From CAZDDB01 sp963843285 (GTDB taxonomy: Bacteria; Acidobacteriota; HRBIN11; JAKEFK01): a stretch of 64,000 nt of DNA. Position numbers and translations under genes: made by a program. The notes under the pieces were generated by a model. The model was not told the origin of the DNA and did no database searches. It saw only the letters and a list, made by a program, of their open reading frames with translations. The DNA is taken from assembly GCA_963843285.1 (NCBI GenBank), contig CAWJJO010000013.1, positions 475,738-539,737 on the forward strand, written 5' to 3'. Positions 26,729 to 35,583 of this stretch are shown piece by piece (the first letter of the stretch is position 1; each line of letters begins with the position of its first letter).

Positions 26729-27118
26729 TTACGCTGGAGTCTGTTTCAGCGCATCTTCGACAAGGGATCTGACTTTATTGACCTTGAATGGCTTATCCAG
26801 GAAATAGAATGCTCCGTGATTGAAGGCGCGCACATAGTTTTCCCAATCGCCAAAAGCGCTCATCACAATCGTACAGGGATGATTCTTAGAGTTCGTGATT
26901 TGCTCGTAGTAATCCAGGAGGCTGATTCCGTTTCCATCGGGCAAGTGGATATCCAGGAAAATCACATCCACTTTCTGATTCTCCATTACGTTGATTGCCT
27001 CGGCTATCGTGCCTGCAGATTGGATAATCGTATTCGCGGAGTCAATCACAATCGTCAATAGATCCCGGATTTCTTCATCGTCATCCACGATTAAGATCGT
27101 TTTCTGTAATCTGTTCAT
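26729..27118 (-). CDS. Single-domain response regulator (receiver only)
   Basis: The 129-residue protein is a CheY-like receiver: 'ILIVDDDEEIRDLL' with the acidic pocket, 'VDVIFLDIHLPDGNGISLL' with the phospho-aspartate (about residue 56), 'IVMSAFGD' with the switch Ser, and 'FYFLDKPFKVNKV' with the conserved Lys. There is no output domain. It lies upstream of the dead kinase, in the same direction, so it may once have been transcribed with it. A partner histidine kinase is not adjacent. Confidence 0.92.
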   Translation of the reverse strand: MNRLQKTILIVDDDEEIRDLLTIVIDSANTIIQSAGTIAEAINVMENQKVDVIFLDIHLPDGNGISLLDYYEQITNSKNHPCTIVMSAFGDWENYVRAFNHGAFYFLDKPFKVNKVRSLVEDALKQTPA

Positions 27119-27307
27119 AACTAAAAGACTTAACTTGCAAACAAAAAAGATGCCATTCCCCCTCAGCAGCAGAAAGGATCTCCCTTGTTTGCCGGTCTGC
27201 CCCGAATCTCACCATGCGATTGTTGCAAAACGCTACAGACGCCTTGCGATGAACCTCATCAGCTCTAGACGGGCAATTGACCGGGTTTCGTGTTGCGTCT
27301 AAAGTAG

Positions 27308-28900
27308 ATGACCATGAACCCGGGTGAAACCCGAAGCAAAAACATCCCCGTATATCTCGCAATTCTTTGTGTTGTATTTCTTGCTTCGCTTCCCACTTTC
27401 GCAGCAATCTGGAACAAACCTCTCACGACGGAATGGACCGGTATCCTTTCGAGAAATACATCCGATCTCAATATCTATATCAGTCTCATCGAACAAACGC
27501 GGTCCGGGGCGTATCTCTGCAAGAATCTCTTTACTCCTGAGCCGCACGACCCTTTTATTCTCAGACCGGTTTATCTTCTTCTGGGCTTGCTCGGACGACT
27601 GAGTTCTTCCCTTTCGCCTGTTGGCCTCATCGAAGCGGGCCGGCTGGGCGCGGGCCTCACAATGCTTTTTGTGTTTGCAGCCGTCACGCGCAAGCTATTC
27701 AAACAATCCTGGAAGGCCGCCGGAGTCATCCTGATCCTATCTCTCGGATCAGGAGTCGGATGGCTGAGCCTCGTAAAGGATCCACCCGATCTCAGAATTG
27801 TGGAAACATCCACTTTTCTGAATTTTCTTTCACCGCCGCATTTCTGTATGGCGCTGGTATTTGTGCTCTTGCTGTTTCTCCTTTTAGACAGCGGCATTGC
27901 AAAGCCTGTTTCCAATCACAACCTGATTCGGCGAACAGGGATCCTTCTTGGCGCATTGTGGATTGGGCTGGAGTTTCCTTTTGTTTTGTTCAACGTTGGC
28001 GTTGCTATGCTTGCCGTGCTCCTGCTGGATGGATTGAAAGAACGAAATTTCCCCATGTCAACTTTCAGTCATTTCCTTCCTGCAATGATCGGGATGGCAA
28101 TCGCAGGAGGTTTTTATGTCTATCTCACTTCCGTTTCGCCGATGATGGAAATCTACACCCGGCAATTCTTGGTTTTGAGTCCCGAACCTCTCCGGTTGCT
28201 CAGCTCTGGCGGTTTGTTGATTCCGCTCGCCATATTCGGGATCCGTCCCATCTGGAAAATTTCATACCGTTTCGCAGCAATGATTCTTGCATATGCAATC
28301 ACAGGAACAATCCTCGCCTACGCGCCTGTTCCGTATCAGGAGCGTTTCCTCTTGGGCGTGCCTGCTTGTCTCGCGCTGTTTGCTGCCTCGGGATGGGTGC
28401 GCGTCTACGAACATTTGAACCCGGGCCCGCTCCGACTTGTGATAGCAATCTTCATCCTGTTGCTCCTCCTGCCATCCGGCCTGATCGGCCTGCGACAGGA
28501 TCTGACAATACTACAAGAGCGTGGCGCCCCCCAGTATTTACCGAAGACGTTCCTTCAGGGAGTGCAAGAGGTTAAGAACCTTCCTCCTGATCAAGCGATC
28601 TTCTCCGCTGAACTCTCCGGAAACTTCATTGCCGGGCGTTCCTGCAGGCCGGTTGTAATCGGTCAATTCGTTTTAACAACGGACATGCAGAGAAAACGTT
28701 CGATGGTCGAATTTTTCTGCCGGAAGAATGCAGCCGATCCCGCTGCAAAACAGATCCTGGAAGAAAGCGGAGCAAAATGGCTTTTCTGGGGACCGCCCGA
28801 AATATCGCTGGCCAGGAACGGTTTTAACCCGGAAGAGGCGCCCTACCTGACACGTGCATTTTCTAATAAGGTAGTAAGTATTTACCACATCGACAGATAA
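27308..28900 (+). CDS. Polytopic membrane protein, GT-C glycosyltransferase-like
   Basis: The 530-residue protein has roughly ten to twelve hydrophobic helices and a loop near residue 45-80 between the first two ('WTGILSRNTSDLNIYISLIE'). This layout, with a first extracytoplasmic loop and many helices, resembles GT-C type glycosyltransferases that use lipid-linked sugar donors, but no DD/DE active-site motif is clear. The C-terminal 100 residues are soluble ('EVKNLPPDQAIFSAELSG'). Function unknown; a hairpin repeat follows. Confidence 0.65.
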   Translation: MTMNPGETRSKNIPVYLAILCVVFLASLPTFAAIWNKPLTTEWTGILSRNTSDLNIYISLIEQTRSGAYLCKNLFTPEPHDPFILRPVYLLLGLLGRLSSSLSPVGLIEAGRLGAGLTMLFVFAAVTRKLFKQSWKAAGVILILSLGSGVGWLSLVKDPPDLRIVETSTFLNFLSPPHFCMALVFVLLLFLLLDSGIAKPVSNHNLIRRTGILLGALWIGLEFPFVLFNVGVAMLAVLLLDGLKERNFPMSTFSHFLPAMIGMAIAGGFYVYLTSVSPMMEIYTRQFLVLSPEPLRLLSSGGLLIPLAIFGIRPIWKISYRFAAMILAYAITGTILAYAPVPYQERFLLGVPACLALFAASGWVRVYEHLNPGPLRLVIAIFILLLLLPSGLIGLRQDLTILQERGAPQYLPKTFLQGVQEVKNLPPDQAIFSAELSGNFIAGRSCRPVVIGQFVLTTDMQRKRSMVEFFCRKNAADPAAKQILEESGAKWLFWGPPEISLARNGFNPEEAPYLTRAFSNKVVSIYHIDR

Positions 28901-28905
28901 TCACC

Positions 28906-28962
28906 GGATGCAGGCAAGATGCCTGCGACCCAATATGCAGGCGGGACGCCCGCGCTCCAGGG
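28906..28962. repeat. Interspersed hairpin repeat
   Basis: 'gatgcaggcaagatgcctgcgaccc' forms a GCAGGC/GCCTGC hairpin, followed by 'atgcaggcgggacgcccgcgctccag', an inverted copy of the usual unit. It separates two plus-strand genes. Confidence 0.75.
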
Positions 28963-29060
28963 ATACTTCTTGATCCACCGAAATCCATCTCGTGTTTTCC
29001 TTCGGCGTTTTCGTTACCATGTTGCTTCTAGAGTTGCATCATTACATTTAAGCTTCCATC

Positions 29061-30377
29061 ATGAGAAATAGAATTCTGTTTTCTTGCATGTCTTTGTTGG
29101 TGTGCGGCTATCTTGCGGCCGCCGACAATTTTCTGAAGACCATTTCCGGATCCGGAAATGAGTGTTCCAGTTCGGTTGCAGTTCTACGCTCGGGCGACAT
29201 TGTAACCAGCGGATTGGATTTCAGCTCGAATGACATCGTATTCATCACATTGAATTCCGATGGCACTGTTCGAAGAGCTCAGAGAATCGGAGGATCCGGC
29301 GACGATGAAGCGCAGGCCGTTGTTGCAACAAACGACGGCGGCGCGGTAATTATCGGGAGTACTACGTCCTTTGGCCAGGGAAACGCAGATGGTTTTATCA
29401 TGAAAGTGAAAGAATCGGGGTCGTTGAGCTGGAAAAGGACGTTCGGAAGCGCGGCCGATGAGCATTTTGTACGAATTGTGCAGACATCTGACAGAGGCTT
29501 CATTGTGCTAGGGGATATCTCGAATCCAGCAACGAGTAACGATATCCTGGCTGTCAAATTCAATTCACGAGGGAAGCCTGTATGGAGGAAGACGCTGAGC
29601 ACTCCGGGGTTCGATCATTCATCCGGATTATCGCTGACGTCAGATGACGGAGCTCTTGCTACGTTTGCTACGGATGTTTCAGGCGCGCTTCGCGCGGTGC
29701 TTGTAAAGTTTGCCGCTAACGGCGCAGTGGAATGGTCCAGGATGTACGGTTCATCCGACTCGCATCTAGGCATTTCCGCTGTTCAGGCGGAGGACACGGG
29801 ATACTACTTCACGGAGTTGTTCACACCGGCAGGTGGGCAAACAACGCGCACGATTCTTTCCAAGCTCGACTCCAATGGCGTTCCTGTTTGGTCTCGCCAG
29901 TACCGGTCGAGCGGATCCGATCTGACAGGAGCCGTCACATTGAATCCGCAAGACCAGAGCTTGCTCCTGACCGGGAACATTAGTTTAGCCGGTGGAATCG
30001 TTTCCGAAGGGATCTTGATCGGCGTGAATCTTTCCGGAAAAGTTTTGTGGCGCAAACAACTCAAGCCGGATGCGCGTCCGGTTTTCATCGGACAACCGGT
30101 GTTTTCCCAAACCGACAGTTCTATCCTTGCAGCCGGATGCGCAGGCGAGCGCGCAGGGAACGATATGGACATCTTGCTGTTGAAGACCCGCGACAACGGA
30201 AAATTTGAAGGAGGCTGCTCCAGCCTGTCTAAATTTCCTCTCTCTTCCTCGAGATTCGACCTGACGAGCTCTAGTTTTACGATGCAAGAACTGCAGGTTA
30301 CCTACACACGGGGGAAAGCGCGATTTATAGCTTCGACTTTTTCCGTGGGTGAGTCTCTTTTTTGTTCGAGCGAGTGA
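29061..30377 (+). CDS. Secreted repeat protein, beta-propeller-like
   Basis: The 438-residue protein has a signal peptide ('RILFSCMSLLVCGYLAAA') and repeats such as 'TISGSGNECSSSVAVLRSGD', 'RIGGSGDDEAQAVVATNDGG', 'TFGSAADEHFVRIVQTSDRG' and 'TLSTPGFDHSSGLSLTSDDG', each ending in a glycine-aspartate turn, spaced about 50-60 residues. This looks like a propeller with 6-8 blades of the 'delta-60/SBBP' style found in many secreted proteins of these phyla. No enzymatic motif is visible. Confidence 0.72.
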   Translation: MRNRILFSCMSLLVCGYLAAADNFLKTISGSGNECSSSVAVLRSGDIVTSGLDFSSNDIVFITLNSDGTVRRAQRIGGSGDDEAQAVVATNDGGAVIIGSTTSFGQGNADGFIMKVKESGSLSWKRTFGSAADEHFVRIVQTSDRGFIVLGDISNPATSNDILAVKFNSRGKPVWRKTLSTPGFDHSSGLSLTSDDGALATFATDVSGALRAVLVKFAANGAVEWSRMYGSSDSHLGISAVQAEDTGYYFTELFTPAGGQTTRTILSKLDSNGVPVWSRQYRSSGSDLTGAVTLNPQDQSLLLTGNISLAGGIVSEGILIGVNLSGKVLWRKQLKPDARPVFIGQPVFSQTDSSILAAGCAGERAGNDMDILLLKTRDNGKFEGGCSSLSKFPLSSSRFDLTSSSFTMQELQVTYTRGKARFIASTFSVGESLFCSSE

Positions 30378-30433
30378 CTGGCCGTTTCGCTGCGCGCGCA
30401 ACTGGAATGCTGGAATCATGGAATAATGGAAGA

Positions 30434-32125
30434 ATGGTGTCCCCTACACACTTCTGGAAACAATTCTACCTTGTTGTTGTACCGCTTACTGTCATCATTA
30501 TTTTTCGGGATGCTTTCCTGGATTTCTTTTTCCTCCATCGGGCGGGAAGTCTCCGAATTACTTTTAATTACAACCTGACAGTCTGGATATTGTGGCTGTT
30601 ACTGGCGCCCGTAATCGCCTGGATCTTTCAGCGGATCCCGATGCGGCCTCTATGGCAAAGAATTCCACTGCTCGTTTTGCTTGCTTTCAGTACGGCTGCT
30701 TTTCATCAGTTGATTCATCATTTCCTGATCAATTCAAGGATGACTTTCATGCGCATTGGCTGGGGAGCATTGATGGTCGGCATGTTCCTGGCGTTTCTAT
30801 CTGCTCTCAAGCTTCAAGAGGAGCGAAGAAATGCCGAAATCCGCGCATCACAAATCGAAAAGCAAATAGAAGAAGCAAAGTTACTGGATGTCACAACCCA
30901 GATGGAACCCGATCGCTTGCTCGCCACACTTCAGGATGCGCGAAGAACCCTAGCGTCCGATCCGGAAAAAGCGGATGAGATTCTGACGGATCTGGCAGAT
31001 CAACTTCGGCTTACCCTGAAAAGCTTTGCGAAAACACTGGTTTCGCTCGATTCATCCAAAGATCGAAGTTCACCCGAAAAACCACGCGCACTCTTCTGGA
31101 TGTTATTGGCGGCCACTGCATGGTTCCTTGTTGGAATCTGTATGGCCGGATCGCGGCTATTAGATGATCTGTATGTGTGGCGAGATCCACTGAACTGGAT
31201 TGGTTATTTGAATAGCTGGCTGAGCTGGGCCGGTGTTGCAATCCTGACGCCTTTCATTTTCTGGATGAACCACCGCTTTCCGCTTGATCGCAGCCATCGA
31301 AGCAATATCCTGGCGCACATTCTCGGTTGTATGCTTTTCTGGTCTCTGATTAACGGAGCGTTTCGCCTGGTCCAGGACGGCTTCCATCAATGGCTTGTGA
31401 ATTTTCCAGACGCTCTTGGCATTGGTCTCGCCTGGGGATTCAAGTTCGACGTTTACGGAGCGGTACTGCTCGCCGCGATTGCGCTCACAAATCTCGAAAT
31501 GAAGAAGCGGGAAGAATTGCGTGTTGCCCGGGTCGAGGTAATGTTTGTTAGCGCGCAGCTGGAAGCGCTTAGAATGCAGTTGCATCCTCACTTTCTTTTC
31601 AACGCTCTGAATTCCATCATTGAGCTGATCCACCAGAATCCACGCCAGGCGGCCGAGTTGTTGGATCGTTTGGAGCAGTTCTTCGTGATGACCCTGTTGA
31701 TCGATGGAGTTCAGGACGTGTCTCTCCGCAAGGAGCTCGATTTTGTTGAATGTTATCTAGAGATGCAGAAGGTACGATTCCCGAAACGTCTTTCGGTAAG
31801 AATGGAGATCGATGAAAACAGCATGGAAAGCCGTGTCCCGGTCTTGATTTTGCAGCCGCTAATCGAAAATGCAGTCCGGCACGGCATTGCGCAGAATCCG
31901 CGACCCGGTGAAATTTCCATCCAATCGAGAAAGAGCGACGGCGCCTTGCATCTGAAGATCAGGGACACCGGACCCGGCATCTCCAACCCATCAGTCCAGG
32001 AAGGAATCGGATTGGCAAATACAAAACGCAGACTCCAACATATGTATGGAAACGAGTTTCGCTTTGAAATCAAAAACGAAGATACCGGCGGTCTGCTTGT
32101 TTCTCTGGAAATTCCATCCCGATGA
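30434..32125 (+). CDS. LytS-family sensor histidine kinase with internal degenerate duplicate
   Basis: The 563-residue kinase (from ATG 30434) has two membrane blocks (about residues 10-135 and 230-345) and a C-terminal catalytic part with the H-box 'LHPHFLFNALNSI' and N-box 'LIENAVRHG', and 'GPGISNPSVQEGIGLANTKR'. Between the membrane blocks, residues about 165-215 read 'QMEPDRLLATLQDA...LTDLADQLRLTL', which align with the DHp helix after the real H-box but lack histidine. So the gene appears to be two fused kinase halves. It autophosphorylates and passes phosphate to the LytTR regulator that overlaps it by four bases. Confidence 0.9.
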   Translation: MVSPTHFWKQFYLVVVPLTVIIIFRDAFLDFFFLHRAGSLRITFNYNLTVWILWLLLAPVIAWIFQRIPMRPLWQRIPLLVLLAFSTAAFHQLIHHFLINSRMTFMRIGWGALMVGMFLAFLSALKLQEERRNAEIRASQIEKQIEEAKLLDVTTQMEPDRLLATLQDARRTLASDPEKADEILTDLADQLRLTLKSFAKTLVSLDSSKDRSSPEKPRALFWMLLAATAWFLVGICMAGSRLLDDLYVWRDPLNWIGYLNSWLSWAGVAILTPFIFWMNHRFPLDRSHRSNILAHILGCMLFWSLINGAFRLVQDGFHQWLVNFPDALGIGLAWGFKFDVYGAVLLAAIALTNLEMKKREELRVARVEVMFVSAQLEALRMQLHPHFLFNALNSIIELIHQNPRQAAELLDRLEQFFVMTLLIDGVQDVSLRKELDFVECYLEMQKVRFPKRLSVRMEIDENSMESRVPVLILQPLIENAVRHGIAQNPRPGEISIQSRKSDGALHLKIRDTGPGISNPSVQEGIGLANTKRRLQHMYGNEFRFEIKNEDTGGLLVSLEIPSR

Positions 32126-32844
32126 GACTCGCGGTGCTGATCGTAGATGACGAGCCTCTCGGGGCCGCGCGCATCAAACGCCTTCTGCAAGATGACAAAG
32201 ATCTCGAGACTCTCGATATTGCTGAAAGTGGCGAGACGGCGCTTGAGATGCTGCGGGAGTCATCGTACGACATCCTCTTTCTGGATATTGAAATGCCGGG
32301 GCTGAATGGCTTTGAGCTGCTGGAACATCTCCGGCCGGGGAAAATCCCATACGTGATTTTCGTCACGGCTTATGAAGAACATGCGGTACACGCTTTTGAA
32401 GTTCAGGCAGTGGACTATCTCTTGAAACCGGTCACACGACAGCGTTTGGCAGGATCTTTGCAGCGCGCAAAAGATTTATTGCTGCAACGCGGAGCCGCAC
32501 AGCATTATGCAACCCGTCTGGTCATCAAGGAAACAGGTGGTGTCCATCTTCTTAAGAGTTCGGAAATCGATTGGATCGAAGCCGACAGGCGATATGTCAT
32601 CCTTCATGCGGGAAAAAAAACATTCACACTTCGCGAAGGAATCAGCAGCCTTTCAGAGCGATTAGACCCGGCACGTTTTGTCCGCATCCACAAATCTTAC
32701 ATCGTAAACATGGACCGCGTTTCAAAGTTCCAGCCATTGTTCCGCGGAGAATACCGTGTGCTCCTTTCTGATGGGACACAACTTCTGCTGACGCGTCACT
32801 ACAAAAAAGCCGTGCAAAGGGTGCTGGGGGATAAGACCTTTTGA
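32122..32844 (+). CDS. LytTR-family response regulator
   Basis: The 240-residue protein has a receiver domain ('LIVDDEPLGAARIKRLL', 'ILFLDIEMPGLNGFELL' with the phospho-Asp, 'VDYLLKPV' with Lys) and a C-terminal LytTR DNA-binding domain ('EIDWIEADRRYVILHAG', 'FVRIHKSYIVNMDRV', 'LLLTRHYKKAVQRVL'). It partners the preceding kinase (ATGA overlap). The output domain binds imperfect direct repeats upstream of target genes. No signal input is inferable. Confidence 0.96.
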   Translation: MRLAVLIVDDEPLGAARIKRLLQDDKDLETLDIAESGETALEMLRESSYDILFLDIEMPGLNGFELLEHLRPGKIPYVIFVTAYEEHAVHAFEVQAVDYLLKPVTRQRLAGSLQRAKDLLLQRGAAQHYATRLVIKETGGVHLLKSSEIDWIEADRRYVILHAGKKTFTLREGISSLSERLDPARFVRIHKSYIVNMDRVSKFQPLFRGEYRVLLSDGTQLLLTRHYKKAVQRVLGDKTF

Positions 32845-32870
32845 TAGAACAGAGCAGGCTCTACGAAAGG

Positions 32871-32950
32871 TTTCGTAGCGCCGGCGTCTCGCCGGCAAAA
32901 TCAGAGATTCCAGCTCGAACTCAGCCAGCGGGACGCTATCGTTACAAACC
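32871..32950. repeat. Interspersed repeat, full-size copy
   Basis: 'tcgtagcgccggcgtctcgccggc' and 'gggacgctatcgttacaaacc' form degenerate inverted ends of the same family as 15658-15734. It sits between the LytTR gene and the convergent FHA/AAA+ gene. Confidence 0.75.
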
Positions 32951-32977
32951 ACAAACATGTTTTTGCGTTACACTCCA

Positions 32978-34234
32978 CTAGGGACCGCCTTTATCTGGAA
33001 TGCCAAGGCGCTTCATCATTTTGCGTAGCCCAAAACGTGTGATCCGGAGGTTTTTCGCGGCAGCTGTGATGTTCCAATTCTGAAGGTGAAGCGCGCGCAG
33101 AATCAACGTCTTACTGAGCTCATCCAGTTTTCCATGCAGATCGAGAGAACTCTGAGAAAGATCGATCTCCGGAGCCTGAAAGTCAGGCCCCTGTTGCACT
33201 AACTTTGCCGGTACCAGATGCAGATCCAACAACTCTCCCGGATGCGCAAGCGCGATCATTGAATTCAAAATATTCATCAGTTCCCGGATGTTCCCCGGAT
33301 ACGGATACCGCGTCAGCAATGAAAGGAGTTTCTTGCTGATTCCTGCAATCGGCTTTTTCTCTTTTTTTGAAATCTGCTGCAGAAGCCCGAGCAACAAATA
33401 CGGAATATCTTCGCTGCGTTCCCGAAGAGGCGGGATTTCGATTTCCACTGCCGCAACCCGATGATACAGATCCTCCCGGAGCTTTCCGGTACGAATGAGA
33501 TCCTGCGGATCTTCGTTGGTGGCTGAGATCAGGCGAAAATCTACAGGAACCGGACGAGGCTCGCCAACAGGCGTAACAGCTCTTTCTTCAATCGCACGCA
33601 ATATTTTTGCCTGTAACGCGATCGGAAACGCGCCCAGTTCATCCAGAAATAGTGTGCCTTTGTTTGCCAATTCTATTTTGCCTTTTCTTCCATGGACATC
33701 TGTCGCTACTTTTTCTCCGATTCCAAACAATTCGGCTTCGAAAAGTTCGGAAGGAATAGCCGCACAGTTGACAGCAACGAAAGGACCCGTAGATCTCTTG
33801 CCGGACAGTTGCAGCATCCGCGCGAACATCTCTTTTCCTGTACCGGTTTCTCCAATCAACAGGACGCTAACATCGCTGTCTGCCAGCGAATGAATCTTCT
33901 GATAGATTTCCAGCATCCGCTCCGATTTTCCTGGAATGGTACCTTCGGGAAAAATTATTTTGCTGGATGCAAAAATACTTTCCTGCAGCTCTTCATCAAA
34001 GCCACCGACTTTATCTGTTTGATTCTCCGGGCGTTTGGATGCCTTTTCATTCGGAAGATGAACCAGGTTTGCATCTTCCGATTCCGCTATGGTGATCTCA
34101 ACAATGCCTGCGTGAATTACGTCTTGTGATTTGATCGGCGATTCCACTACCTTCGCTCCATTTAATCGAGTTCCATTCGTGCTTCCTTCATCCTTTAAGA
34201 ACCAGCCGCCATATGCGCGACCCGCATAATCCAA
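32978..34234 (-). CDS. FHA-AAA+ Fis-type regulator, truncated FHA, lacking GAFTGA loop
   Basis: The 418-residue protein begins inside an FHA domain ('GGWFLKDEGSTNGTRLNGAKV'), then has a sigma-54-activator-type AAA+ domain ('LIGETGTGKEMFARML', 'FLDELGAFP', 'SATNEDPQDLIRTGKLREDL') and a C-terminal Fis-like helix ('WNITAAAKNLRITRFGLRKM'). The L1 loop that should read GAFTGA is replaced by 'EKVATDVHG', so classical sigma-54 contact is unlikely, as in other FHA-fused family members. The FHA N-terminal half is missing because the gene is fused to the end of the dead kinase (junction near 34209). The apparent TTG start may be artificial and the true start internal. Confidence 0.8.
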   Translation of the reverse strand: MDYAGRAYGGWFLKDEGSTNGTRLNGAKVVESPIKSQDVIHAGIVEITIAESEDANLVHLPNEKASKRPENQTDKVGGFDEELQESIFASSKIIFPEGTIPGKSERMLEIYQKIHSLADSDVSVLLIGETGTGKEMFARMLQLSGKRSTGPFVAVNCAAIPSELFEAELFGIGEKVATDVHGRKGKIELANKGTLFLDELGAFPIALQAKILRAIEERAVTPVGEPRPVPVDFRLISATNEDPQDLIRTGKLREDLYHRVAAVEIEIPPLRERSEDIPYLLLGLLQQISKKEKKPIAGISKKLLSLLTRYPYPGNIRELMNILNSMIALAHPGELLDLHLVPAKLVQQGPDFQAPEIDLSQSSLDLHGKLDELSKTLILRALHLQNWNITAAAKNLRITRFGLRKMMKRLGIPDKGGP

Positions 34235-35313
34235 TCCATCGCTTCCACTGATTGCGAAAATTGCCGTGCGATCCTTACTTGATTGGATGCCCGCCAGTAC
34301 GAAAAGAGGCTGAAAATCGCCGAGACAAGAATCAACAAAGATGCAAGCGCCACAACTGCGGCAATCGTCTTGTTCTTCCTGATCTTCTTGGCAATCCGAT
34401 ACCGGAACGTAGGTCGGCGCGCGAGAACAGGCTCTCCTTCCAGATAGCGTCTTAAATCATCTGCCAGAGCCCGCGCGGAATCGTAGCGGCGCGAAGCATC
34501 CTTTTCCAGACACTTCGAAACGATGATCTCCAGATCATCCGGAATTCCGGGATTCATTTTCTTGAGCGGAACAGGATCCTCGGAGGCAAGCTGCACAAGA
34601 AGATGAATTCTAGAACCCTAAAAGGGCGATTGTCCGGAAAGTATGTAATATAGAGTCGCTCCCAATCCATAAATGTCTGTGCGACGATCGACCCTGCCCT
34701 GCTCCCCCATCATTTGCTCGGGGGCCATGTATGCCGGCGTACCGACAATTGCATCCGTTTTCGTTTGATCCGGATCCGTAATATCACGAGCAATCCCGAA
34801 ATCCATGATGTATGGATGAAATGTTCCATCCTCACTTTGCTCCACCATGATATTGGAAGGTTTGATATCACGATGGATGATCCCGATTCTGTGTCCGGCC
34901 TGCACGGCATCGGATATCTGCTTCATCAACAGGATCTTTTGCTCAAGCGACATCTTTTTTGCGGACTGCTGCAGGGTTTCGCCCTGGATGAATTGCATCG
35001 CAATGAAAGACTTCCCTTGCACTTCTCCAACTTCATAAATCTTGCAAACGTTGTCGTGTTCTATTTGTGCCTGAGATCTCGCTTCGCGAAGCAGCCGCTT
35101 CCGGAGATTCTCATCATCGCTGCGTATGAATTTGAGCGCAACATTGCGCTGCAGTTTTGGATCATATGCTTTGTACACATGAGCCATTCCACCTTCACCG
35201 ACGAGTGACTCAATCTTATATTCGTTCCAATCGGTAAGGAGAAGCTGCGTTTCGTCCGGTGAAAGCGGCTGCGGATCGCTGAGGTGAGTCGTTTCGTCTG
35301 GGCTGGAACTCAT
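34205..35313 (-). pseudogene. Ser/Thr protein kinase, nonsense-interrupted and 3'-truncated
   Basis: The kinase starts at 35313. The domain is complete in N-lobe and HRD/DFG motifs ('VGEGGMAHVYKAYD', 'IIHRDIKPSNIMV', 'IMDFGIARDIT', 'TPAYMAPEQMMG'), then stops at an in-frame TAG (34618-34620) after 'LSGQSPF'. In the same frame the domain continues ('VQLASEDPVPLKKMN', 'KCLEKDASRRYDSARALADD'), then a transmembrane helix and 'FSQSVEAMDWIMRVAHM', and ends at 34209 where FHA sequence begins. The likely original codon is CAG or similar. Its C-terminal TPR-type sensor is gone. The product would be a truncated, probably inactive kinase. Confidence 0.82.
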
Positions 35314-35360
35314 GAGGTGTGAACCTCAATACCAGTATAACCTAATAGAGCCTAGTAGGG

Positions 35361-35453
35361 GCCGAGCATTTTCCATCGTAGTGCTGTTCCGGTTGTAATT
35401 GGAAATGCTCTTCCTTCGTGAACGAACTCATTCGCAGTTGAAAATGCTCAGCC
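35361..35453. repeat. Three-copy 'gagcattttcc' inverted/direct repeat
   Basis: 'gagcatttTCC' at 35364 is followed by the near-complement 'ggaaatgctc' at 35401 and another 'tgaaaatgctcagcc' at 35438. The first two can form a stem with a loop of about 26 bases. The 270-base gap between the dead kinase's start and the hydrolase's end holds no gene; this repeat could be a regulatory or termination hairpin. Confidence 0.5.
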
Positions 35454-35583
35454 CGTCTTCGAAAAACGAGATCATGCCGTTGCCGTAACGGGCTCTGCAT
35501 TTGCGGACATATGAATGATCTTAAATTGCTTTCGAAGAATAGCTACTGTGTCTTGCAGTATCCGGTTGGCAAATGCATAGTCC

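Noticed and set aside
34618..34620. Amber suppression or selenocysteine/pyrrolysine-like recoding
   Set aside because: The affected genes are otherwise decaying, TAG also ends intact genes in this window, and no supporting tRNA or structure is seen.
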